Positions 1 through 5,999 of a DNA stretch of 5,999 bases are shown here, piece by piece. Origin of the DNA: Chloroflexota bacterium. GTDB taxonomy: Bacteria > Chloroflexota > Anaerolineae > Anaerolineales > Anaerolineaceae. The DNA lies in contig JAGVUS010000264.1 of the NCBI GenBank assembly GCA_019136175.1, forward strand, positions 1-5,999, in the 5' to 3' direction. A program made the translations under genes and the position numbers. Every line of letters begins with the position of its first letter. Positions within the stretch are counted from its first letter, which is position 1. The notes beneath the pieces are model-generated. The model was not told where the DNA came from. It worked only from the letters and a program-made list of their open reading frames with translations, and searched no databases.

Positions 1-936
1 CAGATCATGCCATTTACCGACCGGTTGGACTACGTTTCGTCCATGAGCAACAACTTTGGATATGCCCTGGCAGTGGAAAAATTAATGGGCGTCCAGGTTC
101 CGGAGCGGGCGGAGTATATCCGTGTCATCATGGCGGAACTGACACGGGTGATGAGTCACTTGTTTTCTGCTGGTTTTCTCCTGAATGACCTGGGGGCATA
201 TTTTACCCCTTCCCTGTATGTGATTGAGGAGCGCGAACTCATCCTGGATATCTTTGAAGAAGTATCAGGATCCCGCATGATGTGTAATTATTTCCGCTTT
301 GGCGGAGTGGTTCGGGATCTGCCGGAAGGTTTGCTGACCAAGATCAAAAGACTGGTCACGGACCGCATTCCGCGCAAACTGGAAGATTTGGATAATTACC
401 TGACCAAAAACGAAATTGTCCGCAGCAGGTGTGAGGGAATTGGCGTATTGACTGCTGAAGACGCAATTGCTCTTTCTGCATCAGGTCCAATGTTGCGGGC
501 TTCTGGTGTCCCTTATGATATTCGCCGTGCAGATCCATACAGCATCTACGACCGATTTGACTTTGACGTAGTGGTGAAATACCATGGGGATATCTACGAT
601 CGGTACCTGGTACGCATGGATGAAATCCGCCAGAGCCTGCGAATCCTGGAACAGGCAATCCGTGATATTCCCGAGGGACCGATACTGGCAGGGAAGCCAC
701 AGTACACAGTGCGGGTCCCGGCTGGAGAGGCATATGGGCGAATTGAAGCACCCAAAGGTGAACTGGGGTATTATGTTGTGTCCAATGGAAAACCCAACCC
801 TCACCGATACCACGTACGGGCTCCATCTTTTATTAACCTGACAAGCCTTGCACGCATGTCCAAGGATGAAAAAATTGCTGATGTGGTGGCAATTTTGGGC
901 TCCATTGATATTGTTCTTGGCGAAGTCGACCGTTAG
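1..936 (+). CDS. nuoD: NADH-quinone oxidoreductase subunit D (NuoD, 49 kDa-type), 5'-truncated by the window edge
   Basis: This is the C-terminal 311 residues of the complex I subunit that, with NuoB, forms the quinone-reduction site at the base of the peripheral arm. The reading frame is open from base 1 (Q-I-M-P-F-T-D-R-L-D-Y), so the ATG at 7 is internal. By comparison with remembered Thermus Nqo4, about 75-80 N-terminal residues, including the quinone-site His loop, lie outside the window. The Tyr of 'RLDY' (fragment residue 11) matches the conserved quinone-binding Tyr. Other family motifs are 'YALAVEKLMG', 'NYFRFGGV', 'LRASGVPYD', 'GELGYYVVSNG' and the ending 'ILGSIDIVLGEVDR'. There is no C-terminal DPCxxC motif, which argues against a [NiFe]-hydrogenase large subunit. 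The linker at 676-729 is about 24 residues shorter than in Nqo4. nuoI follows after 21 bases, so the two are probably co-transcribed. Confidence 0.95.
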   Translation, partial: QIMPFTDRLDYVSSMSNNFGYALAVEKLMGVQVPERAEYIRVIMAELTRVMSHLFSAGFLLNDLGAYFTPSLYVIEERELILDIFEEVSGSRMMCNYFRFGGVVRDLPEGLLTKIKRLVTDRIPRKLEDLDNYLTKNEIVRSRCEGIGVLTAEDAIALSASGPMLRASGVPYDIRRADPYSIYDRFDFDVVVKYHGDIYDRYLVRMDEIRQSLRILEQAIRDIPEGPILAGKPQYTVRVPAGEAYGRIEAPKGELGYYVVSNGKPNPHRYHVRAPSFINLTSLARMSKDEKIADVVAILGSIDIVLGEVDR

Positions 937-945
937 TCCGTCCAC

Positions 946-950
946 GGAGG
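946..950 (+). promoter_or_regulatory. Ribosome binding site that decides the nuoI start
   Basis: The sequence GGAGG ends one base before the ATG at 952 but seven bases before the in-frame ATG at 958. Only the second spacing suits initiation, so 958 is preferred as the nuoI start. Confidence 0.7.
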
Positions 951-957
951 AATGACG

Positions 958-1554
958 ATGAATGGATACGGCATATTAAAGGGTTTATGGGTCACCTTCA
1001 GGCACTTTATCAAGACCTACATTGAGGATTTTAAGCGTGGGCGAAAGTTCTATCGATCTGCCGAGGGAATTGACGCCAGGCGAGAGGCAGATGTGGAGGG
1101 TATTTTTTCCATCCAGTATCCCGAGGAAAAATTACCTGTTCCGGAAGAGTTTCGCTTTCTTCCCTTCCTGGTATATGATGAAGGACCGGATGGGGAGCGA
1201 AAAATCCGCTGCACAGCTTGCGGTATATGCGCCAAAGCATGCCCACCACAGTGCATCTGGATTGTGCGAAGTGTTGATCCGGCAACTGGAAAACCAGTGG
1301 CAGTTCCCGCCGAGTATTACATCGATGTGGATATTTGCATGAACTGTGGTTTTTGTGCGGAATACTGTCCTTTTGATGCCATCAAGATGGATCATGATTA
1401 TGAAATTGCCACCTATGATCGAACAGCAACCAATATTTATGATCTTGAGAAATTGTTGAAACCGGCGTCTTATTACGCTGAAATTCGCCCGAGAAATTTC
1501 ACACGGGAACAGGAAGAAAAAGCCGCCAAGGAAGCTGCCAAGGCTGCCCGTTAG
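958..1554 (+). CDS. nuoI: NADH-quinone oxidoreductase subunit I (NuoI), 2x[4Fe-4S] ferredoxin-type
   Basis: NuoI carries the N6a and N6b [4Fe-4S] clusters, which pass electrons along the peripheral arm of complex I towards NuoB and the quinone site. The 198-residue product (from the ATG at 958) has two clear cluster motifs: C85-x2-C88-x2-C91-x3-C95-P and C127-x2-C130-x2-C133-x3-C137-P. The N-terminal 'GILKGLWVTFRHF' is the amphipathic helix that in the family lies along the membrane. The C-terminus is an Ala/Lys/Glu-rich helix (EEKAAKEAAKAAR). The length is typical. An alternative start at 952 adds two residues but sits only one base from the Shine-Dalgarno. The gene directly follows nuoD, with nuoH missing from its usual place between them, and is 11 bases before a small Cys-rich gene, suggesting one operon. 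Confidence 0.94.
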   Translation: MNGYGILKGLWVTFRHFIKTYIEDFKRGRKFYRSAEGIDARREADVEGIFSIQYPEEKLPVPEEFRFLPFLVYDEGPDGERKIRCTACGICAKACPPQCIWIVRSVDPATGKPVAVPAEYYIDVDICMNCGFCAEYCPFDAIKMDHDYEIATYDRTATNIYDLEKLLKPASYYAEIRPRNFTREQEEKAAKEAAKAAR

Positions 1555-1565
1555 GCAGGAAAACC

Positions 1566-1907
1566 ATGTATAATTCGGACACGGAAATGATCTTTCCACT
1601 TCGGGTGGTGCAAGCTCTTGCGGACCTCCGGGGTGAAGAATGGTCTCAACTGGTTGCCCGGGTGGCAAGCCCCGGTGCAGAACGCCATGAACAGGTGGCG
1701 TTTGTCCTGATGATGGCACGAATGTCCAGTTGTGGAGGTTGTGCTGCCGATTCCTTCCGAGCCATGCGCGGCTGTACACAATGCGCCCGGCAATCCATCC
1801 GAAGGTTTCGCGGGAGCGACAAAGATATCCTTGCGATGTTTCAACAGTACCTGAATGAGGTTGCCCAGTTTGAAGAAAAACATCGAAACAATGGCAGGGA
1901 TGGATGA
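1566..1907 (+). CDS. Small conserved-looking protein with two CxxC pairs, unknown function
   Basis: I do not recognise a named family for this 113-residue protein. It starts at an ATG with AGGA at 1557-1560, five bases upstream, and lies 11 bases after nuoI, so it is probably translated from the nuo transcript. Residues 1-50 look helical (LRVVQALADLRGEEWSQLV, then QVAFVLMMARM). The centre carries C56-x2-C59 and C70-x2-C73, separated by 'AADSFRAMRG', followed by a basic stretch (RQSIRRFRG) and an acidic/charged helix. Four cysteines in two CxxC pairs suggest a Zn site, an Fe-S cluster or a redox disulphide, but nothing distinguishes these. There is no signal peptide; the segment around VAFVLMMARM is too short for a convincing membrane span. 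The position after nuoI suggests a link to complex I assembly or electron transfer, which is inference only. The reverse strand has open frames here that I regard as shadows. Confidence 0.8.
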   Translation: MYNSDTEMIFPLRVVQALADLRGEEWSQLVARVASPGAERHEQVAFVLMMARMSSCGGCAADSFRAMRGCTQCARQSIRRFRGSDKDILAMFQQYLNEVAQFEEKHRNNGRDG

Positions 1908-1958
1908 AGTTCAACAGGAAGGTTAAGAATTCCCCCCTTCCCATTTGAAAGGAATGGA

Positions 1959-2801
1959 ATGTCAGACAAAAAACAACCCAATGTGGTTGGAGTTCGATTT
2001 TGCAAGGTTGGAAAAATATATCATTTTGATGCCAGCGACCTGGAGAATGTCCAATTGGGGGATATTGTGATTGTGGATACCGCTCGAGGAACCCAGCTGG
2101 GTGAAGTGGTTCAGCTTGTGCAGCAAGTCTCCGAGACTGATGGCGGATTGAAAAAAATCAACCGGCGAGCCAACCCCCTGGATCTTGTTCAGCGTCAGCA
2201 ATGGCAGCAAATGGAACAGGAGGTCGTCACAGCCTGCCGAAACCGGGCGCGGGAATTGCGTCTTCAGGGGGTGAAGGTGGCGTCGGCTGAATACAGCTTT
2301 GATGGAAGTCGATTGACTATCCTCTACAGCACGGAAACCGAAGAAAAAGTGGATCTGAAATCCTTGCGCCAGGATATGCAGCGAGCTTATTCCCCCGCCC
2401 AGGTGGAACTGCGCATGATTGGTCCACGGGATGTGGCAAAGGTGTTGGGGGGCATGGGTGCCTGTGGATTGGAAACCCGCTGCTGTTCCAAATTCCTGAC
2501 CGATTTTTCCTCCATTTCCATTCGCATGGCAAAGGAACAGGGCATTTCTCTGACGCCTGCCGAAATTACCGGTATGTGCGGAAGATTGCGATGCTGCTTA
2601 TTCTATGAGTACGATCAATACGTGGAAGCCCGCCAGGGGATGCCTAAACGGAATAAACGGGTGATGACTCCTGATGGTGAGGGTAAAGTGATTGACATTA
2701 TCCCTCTGCAGGGAAAAGTGGTCGTCTTCCTTGGAGAAAAGGGCAACAGAACATATGACAGGCAGGATATCCAGGTGATGGATTCTCCTGAAGGAAAATA
2801 G
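1959..2801 (+). CDS. ricT: PSP1-domain protein of the RicT/YaaT type
   Basis: The 280-residue product matches the RicT (YaaT) family, about 275 residues in Bacillus subtilis. There RicT works with RicA and RicF in a cytoplasmic Fe-S complex that stimulates RNase Y-dependent mRNA processing and affects sporulation, competence and biofilm formation. The N-terminus (VVGVRFCKVGKIYHFD) and 'LGDIVIVDTARGTQLGEV' are typical; the PSP1 domain spans roughly residues 60-150. The C-terminal part carries C169, C175-C176, C207 and C212-C213 in 'GACGLETRCCSKF' and 'GMCGRLRCC', the cysteine set associated with cluster binding in the family. AAGGA at 1949-1953, five bases before the ATG, supports the start. 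It follows the small Cys protein by 51 bases and is only two bases from the next gene. Sporulation is not implied, since the family occurs widely in non-sporulating bacteria. Partners RicA and RicF are not in the window. Confidence 0.9.
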   Translation: MSDKKQPNVVGVRFCKVGKIYHFDASDLENVQLGDIVIVDTARGTQLGEVVQLVQQVSETDGGLKKINRRANPLDLVQRQQWQQMEQEVVTACRNRARELRLQGVKVASAEYSFDGSRLTILYSTETEEKVDLKSLRQDMQRAYSPAQVELRMIGPRDVAKVLGGMGACGLETRCCSKFLTDFSSISIRMAKEQGISLTPAEITGMCGRLRCCLFYEYDQYVEARQGMPKRNKRVMTPDGEGKVIDIIPLQGKVVVFLGEKGNRTYDRQDIQVMDSPEGK

Positions 2802-2803
2802 AT

Positions 2804-3526
2804 ATGGGATTGATGCCGGAACACTGGGAATCACCCAAAAAAATTCTGGTAATCCTGGCTCATCCGGATGATCCGGAATTTTTTTGCGGAGCAACCATTG
2901 CCCGGTGGACCCGGGCAGCGCATGAGGTGCGTTATTGTTTACTGACATCTGGAGACAAGGGTGGCAGGGATGACGGCACCACATCGGTTCAACTGGCTAT
3001 ACTTCGTGAAGAGGAGCAACGCAAGGCAGCGGCTGTTTTGGGAGTACAGGAAATCGAATATCTACGTCACCCGGATGGCTACCTTTTTCCGGATTTAAAC
3101 CTGCGGCGTGAAGTGGTGCGTTCCATTCGCAAGCACCGCCCCGATGTGGTGATTGGTTGCGATCCGACCAATCTGTTTGTCCGGGAGAGTTATATCAATC
3201 ATCCGGATCACCGGGCAGCAGGACAGGTGGTGGTGGATGCCATCATGCCTGCAGCAGGAAACCACCTGTTTTTCCCGGAATTGCGCGAGGAAGGGTTTGA
3301 GCCACATTCCATCACGGAGTTATGGCTTTCCTTAACCGCCGAGCCGGATATTGAAATTGATGTAACCGACGAATGGCAATTCAAGATTGCTGCGTTGCAT
3401 GAACATCGAAGCCAGATTGGTGATCCTGAAGAATTTGACCGCAGGATGCTGTCCCGCCGTACACCGGATAGCACAGACGAAGCACCGCGTTTTGTGGAAC
3501 GTTTCCGGAGGTTTAAATTCGGTTAG
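2804..3526 (+). CDS. PIG-L/LmbE-family Zn-dependent N-deacetylase
   Basis: The 240-residue product is a complete PIG-L (LmbE) domain, a Rossmann-like Zn hydrolase that removes N-acetyl groups from amino sugars and related compounds (family members include MshB, BshB and chitooligosaccharide deacetylases). The signature A19-H-P-D-D-P-E25 supplies two Zn ligands (H20, D23) and the likely catalytic base D22. H133-P-D-H136 contains the third Zn ligand (H136). 'TSGDKGGRDD' and 'REEEQRKAAAVLGV' are further family features. 'HEHRSQ' near residue 201 is the conserved C-terminal His region. There is no signal peptide, so it is probably cytosolic. AAGGA at 2791-2795, eight bases upstream, lies inside the end of ricT and supports the ATG at 2804; a second in-frame ATG is at 2813. 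The substrate cannot be told from sequence. Mycothiol or bacillithiol synthesis is possible but no partner gene is visible. Confidence 0.9.
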   Translation: MGLMPEHWESPKKILVILAHPDDPEFFCGATIARWTRAAHEVRYCLLTSGDKGGRDDGTTSVQLAILREEEQRKAAAVLGVQEIEYLRHPDGYLFPDLNLRREVVRSIRKHRPDVVIGCDPTNLFVRESYINHPDHRAAGQVVVDAIMPAAGNHLFFPELREEGFEPHSITELWLSLTAEPDIEIDVTDEWQFKIAALHEHRSQIGDPEEFDRRMLSRRTPDSTDEAPRFVERFRRFKFG

Positions 3527-3529
3527 GAG

Positions 3530-3536
3530 AAGGAGG
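3530..3536 (+). promoter_or_regulatory. Strong ribosome binding site for the M20 amidohydrolase
   Basis: AAGGAGG, close to perfectly complementary to the 16S rRNA 3' end, lies five bases before the ATG at 3542. It is the strongest Shine-Dalgarno in the window and suggests efficient initiation of this gene within the run. Confidence 0.7.
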
Positions 3537-3541
3537 TCAGG

Positions 3542-4729
3542 ATGATCCAGGAATACCTGATGAACGAAGCCCGGGAGTTATTCCCATATACCCAATCCCT
3601 GCGAAGGGATTTTCATAGGCATCCGGAATTGGGATACCAGGAAACATATTCTTCTTCCGTAATCGTCCGGGAATTAAGCGGGATGGGATTGGTTCCGCAG
3701 ACTGGAGTTGCAGAGACCGGTGTTGTTACCATGCTGGAAGGAGGGGAGCCAGGTCCTGTTGTACTGCTCCGGTTCGATATGGATGCCTTACCGGTTGAGG
3801 AGGCAACGGGTGCCGAGTATGCATCAGAATTCCCCGGCAGGATGCACGCCTGCGGGCATGATGGGCATATGGCAATTGGCTTGACCGTGGCAAGGATGTT
3901 AACCCATCATCGAAATCAATTAAAGGGTTCCATTAAGTTTGTGTTTCAACCTGCCGAGGAAGGTTTGAATGGGGCGGAACGAATGGTGGAACAGGGCGTG
4001 ATGGAAAATCCCTCCGTGGATGCAGCACTTGCGCTGCACTTGTGGAACGAGAAACCAATTGGATGGATTGGAGCGTCCCCCGGACCACTGATGGCTGGTT
4101 CAGCAATTTTTGACATAAACCTGACCGGACGAGGAGGACATGGCGCAATTCCCCACCAGGCAGTTGACCCGGTTGTCACTGCAGCCCAGGTAATTTTGGG
4201 TTTGCAGACCATCATTTCCCGAAATATCCCTCCGTTGGAAGGAGCGGTTATCAGTGTGACCAAGGTTCACGCCGGAGAAGCTTTCAACATCATTCCCACC
4301 AAGGTGGAACTGGGGGGAACACTCCGTTGGTACGCAGATTCTGTCAAAGAGAAACTCTTTGAGCGGTTTCACCAGGTGACACAGGGCGTCAGTGCAACCA
4401 TGGGATGCATTGCGACGGTAAATCTACAAATGCTGACACCGGCAGTTATAAATGATCCAGGTATTGCGGAGCTTGCCGGTAGTATTATCCAGCAGATGTA
4501 CCCCGATGCTGAAATTGATCGCCAGTTCAGGACAATGGGGTCGGAGGATTTTGCCTTTATGATGCAGAAGGTACCGGGCTGTTATTTGCTGATTGGATCG
4601 GCAAATGATGCCCTTGGATTAAACTTCAGCCATCATCATCCGATGTTTGATTTTGATGAAGCTGTTTTACCAAGAGCATCAGCAATCCTGGCGGCATTGG
4701 CAATGCAAGTCCCGGATAGACTTCCATGA
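3542..4729 (+). CDS. M20-family metal-dependent amidohydrolase (hippurate hydrolase / N-acyl-amino-acid amidohydrolase-like)
   Basis: This 395-residue protein has the full M20D (aminoacylase/carboxypeptidase) architecture, in which a binuclear metal site cleaves N-acyl amino acids or similar amides. Markers in order are 'RRDFHRHPELGYQE' (21-34), 'FDMDALPVEE' (78-87), 'MHACGHDGHMA' with metal ligands C104 and H106, 'QPAEEG' with catalytic E139 and ligand E140, and ligand H166. 'GRGGHGAIPH' (196-205) opens the dimerisation/lid domain, about residues 186-296. 'MGSEDFAFM' (332-340) and 'FSHHHPMFDFDE' follow, H366 being the probable last ligand. Every expected ligand is present, so it is probably active. 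Length is typical and no signal peptide is seen. Its stop overlaps the next start by ATGA. Hippurate, N-acetyl-amino acid, N-acetyl-diaminopimelate and auxin-conjugate hydrolases share this fold, so the exact substrate is open. Confidence 0.92.
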   Translation: MIQEYLMNEARELFPYTQSLRRDFHRHPELGYQETYSSSVIVRELSGMGLVPQTGVAETGVVTMLEGGEPGPVVLLRFDMDALPVEEATGAEYASEFPGRMHACGHDGHMAIGLTVARMLTHHRNQLKGSIKFVFQPAEEGLNGAERMVEQGVMENPSVDAALALHLWNEKPIGWIGASPGPLMAGSAIFDINLTGRGGHGAIPHQAVDPVVTAAQVILGLQTIISRNIPPLEGAVISVTKVHAGEAFNIIPTKVELGGTLRWYADSVKEKLFERFHQVTQGVSATMGCIATVNLQMLTPAVINDPGIAELAGSIIQQMYPDAEIDRQFRTMGSEDFAFMMQKVPGCYLLIGSANDALGLNFSHHHPMFDFDEAVLPRASAILAALAMQVPDRLP

Positions 4730-5634
4730 GTATTTTCAATAGCCTGGAAGAGTTGTCATCCCGGATTCAGCATGTACCACAGCGGGTTGTGTCCCTAGTC
4801 CCTTCCATTACGGAAAGCCTGTTTGACCTGGGCGCAGGCAGTTCGGTGGTTGGGATCACGGATTACTGTGTCCATCCCGCGGATGGTCTGGCTCGGATCA
4901 AGCGCGTTGGAGGGACCCGATCCCCTCGCATGGAAGAAATTCTGTCTCTGCAGCCCGACCTGGTGATTGCCAACCAGGAGGAAAATCCTCGTGAGTTGGT
5001 GGAAATGCTGGATAAAAGCGGCTTGACCATCTGGTTAATTTTCCCGCGCAGCGTTCGGGATACCTTGAATATTTTGTGGACGATGACAGATCTTTTCCAA
5101 TTGGAGGAAGCGGTTCTCAGGCTGAGGATACTGGAAGATGCAATCCGGCTTGCAGAAGATTCCCTGTCTGATGAACCACCTGTGTCTTATTTTTGCCCCA
5201 TCTGGCAGGGGGAAGAGCCAGGACAGACCTGGTGGATGACGTTTAACGATCAAACCTACCCGGCAGATGTTCTGCGGATTTTGGGAGGGAGTAATATATT
5301 TCATGCTCGAGAACGGCGTTACCCGCTGGATGCGGACTTGGGGATGGGAATGCCGGAGGAAGCTGACGGGAGGGATGTGCGTTATCCCCACATCACCCTG
5401 TCGGAGGTGATTGATTTGGCACCGGAATTCATTCTCCTGCCATCCGAACCGTATCCATATCAAAGGGAACATGTCCCTCAATTCCGTGAATGGTTTTCTG
5501 AAACACCCGCTGGAAAAAAGAATCGCATTATTCCGGTAGATGGGACATATTTCACCTGGCACGGGACACGACTGGGGAAAGCCATCCAGTTCCTGGGAGG
5601 TTTGTTTCGGCAATCAGAACTGGAATCCTTCTGA
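4726..5634 (+). CDS. BtuF/FhuD-fold (helical-backbone metal receptor) binding protein without signal peptide
   Basis: The 302-residue product resembles class III periplasmic binding proteins of the cobalamin/iron-siderophore type (COG0614-like). The N-lobe has 'RVVSLVPSITESLFDLG' (20-36), 'VVGITDYCVHP' (41-51), 'VGGTRSPRMEEIL' (61-73) and 'QPDLVIANQEEN' (76-87). The C-lobe has 'TWWMTFNDQTYPADVLRI' (168-185), 'LGGSNIF' (186-192), 'PHITLSEVIDLAPEFILLP' (221-239) and 'FTWHGTRLGKAI' (276-287). It begins MSIFNSLEELSSRIQHV with no hydrophobic core or lipobox Cys, so it appears cytosolic, unlike a transporter-linked binding protein. No ABC permease or ATPase gene is nearby. I recall similar signal-less proteins with the 'DYCxHP' and 'EEN' motifs in other bacteria; their function is unknown to me. 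The start overlaps the upstream stop by four bases (ATGA), implying translational coupling to the M20 hydrolase. A corrin, metal chelate or other ligand is possible. Confidence 0.85.
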   Translation: MSIFNSLEELSSRIQHVPQRVVSLVPSITESLFDLGAGSSVVGITDYCVHPADGLARIKRVGGTRSPRMEEILSLQPDLVIANQEENPRELVEMLDKSGLTIWLIFPRSVRDTLNILWTMTDLFQLEEAVLRLRILEDAIRLAEDSLSDEPPVSYFCPIWQGEEPGQTWWMTFNDQTYPADVLRILGGSNIFHARERRYPLDADLGMGMPEEADGRDVRYPHITLSEVIDLAPEFILLPSEPYPYQREHVPQFREWFSETPAGKKNRIIPVDGTYFTWHGTRLGKAIQFLGGLFRQSELESF

Positions 5635-5660
5635 ACGAGCTGTAGTCATCTGGAGGAAAC

Positions 5661-5999
5661 ATGCGATTTGAAGAGATCAATTGGATGGATGTGGAAAGTT
5701 ACCTTCAGAATGATGATCGCGTCATCATCATTCTTGGCGCCTGCGAGCAGCATGGATACCTGAGCCTGCTTTGTGATGCTAATATTCCCCAAGCTCTGGC
5801 GGATGCGGCTGCCCGGAAGACGGGGGTGTTAATTGCCCCACCTGTTCCTTTTGGCATTTCACCATATTTTCTTTCCTATCCGGGGACCATCAGCCTGCGT
5901 TCCTCCACTTACCTTGAACTTGTGGAAGATTTGATCACCTCCCTTCACGTGGCTGGCTTTCGCAGGTTCCTGGTGTTGAATGGGCATGGCGGGAATGAA
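5661..5999 (+). CDS. Creatininase-family metallohydrolase, N-terminal part, cut by the window end
   Basis: The first 113 codons are present, roughly the first 40-45 percent of a typical 240-270-residue protein. The family contains binuclear-metal amidohydrolases: creatininase, the mycofactocin peptidase MftE and FAPy deformylase. Visible markers are 'ILGACEQHGYLSLLCD' (24-39) with presumed ligands E29, H31 and D39, 'PPVPFGISPYFLSYPGTISL' (60-79), and N107-G-H-G-G-N112 with presumed ligand H109. The usual 'EQHGPHLPLGTD' is changed and is one residue shorter between H and D. The Shine-Dalgarno GGAGG at 5652-5656 lies four bases before the ATG. An in-frame TAG at 5643-5645 rules out an earlier start. 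It follows the BtuF-fold gene by 26 bases, likely in the same operon. The C-terminal Glu ligand region lies outside the window. Confidence 0.88.
   Translation, partial: MRFEEINWMDVESYLQNDDRVIIILGACEQHGYLSLLCDANIPQALADAAARKTGVLIAPPVPFGISPYFLSYPGTISLRSSTYLELVEDLITSLHVAGFRRFLVLNGHGGNE

Noticed and set aside
1..936. Possible membrane-bound [NiFe]-hydrogenase large subunit instead of NuoD
   Set aside because: The C-terminus ends in the NuoD-type 'SIDIVLGEVDR' and lacks the DPCxxC nickel-ligand motif.
1917..1941. Inverted repeat GGAAGG / CCTTCC with a 13-base loop in the 51-base gap before ricT
   Set aside because: The stem is only six base pairs, the loop is long and no T-run follows, so it does not support a terminator or riboswitch.
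1132..1944. A 270-codon open frame on the reverse strand across nuoI and the small Cys gene
   Set aside because: It is antisense to two genes with clear ribosome sites and, for nuoI, unmistakable motifs. Its translation shows no recognisable domain and looks like a reverse-frame shadow.
2862..3635. Repeated CATCCGGA-like words
   Set aside because: They encode the His-Pro-Asp/Glu motifs of the PIG-L and M20 enzymes in the same codons. There is no regular spacing and no sign of a repeat array.
5035..5613. A 192-codon reverse-strand frame inside the BtuF-fold gene
   Set aside because: It is fully antisense to a well-supported gene and its product has no family motifs.
5710..5728. Hairpin ATGATGA / TCATCAT with a five-base loop in the creatininase gene
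   Set aside because: It lies 49 bases inside the coding region and arises from Asp-Asp and Ile-Ile codons; the AT-rich seven-pair stem is likely incidental.

Overview
The window is a densely packed bacterial stretch in which every supported gene lies on the + strand, with gaps of only 2 to 51 bases and one 4-base overlap. It looks like chromosomal DNA of a free-living, probably anaerobic bacterium. The NuoD type, the small Cys protein behind nuoI, the RicT-type PSP1 protein, the soluble BtuF-fold protein and the 'EQHGYLSLL' creatininase variant together remind me of Chloroflexota (Anaerolineae-like). This is an impression from family resemblance, not a proven assignment. No tRNA, rRNA, CRISPR array, insertion sequence or phage gene was seen.

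Region 1 (1-1907) is respiratory. It holds the 3' part of nuoD, then nuoI, then a 113-residue protein of unknown function with two CxxC pairs. nuoH, which usually separates nuoD and nuoI, is absent here, and no nuoJ-N genes follow. NuoD and NuoI belong to the peripheral arm of complex I, at the quinone site and the Fe-S wire leading to it.

Region 2 (1959-2801) encodes a RicT/YaaT-like PSP1-domain protein with six cysteines in the arrangement that in Bacillus RicT contributes to Fe-S cluster binding.

Region 3 (2804-5999) is a tight run of four genes: a PIG-L/LmbE-type Zn deacetylase, an M20 aminoacylase/carboxypeptidase-like amidohydrolase, a BtuF-fold substrate-binding-like protein with no signal peptide, and the first 113 codons of a creatininase-family metallohydrolase. 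Three of the four are metal-dependent C-N (amide) hydrolases. Spacing of 2, 15, -4 and 26 bases suggests co-transcription starting at or before ricT. A shared role in amide or N-acyl compound turnover is plausible but unproven.

I found no clear new defence or mobile system. The least explained items are the small four-cysteine protein tied to nuoI and the signal-less binding-protein homologue translationally coupled to a hydrolase.
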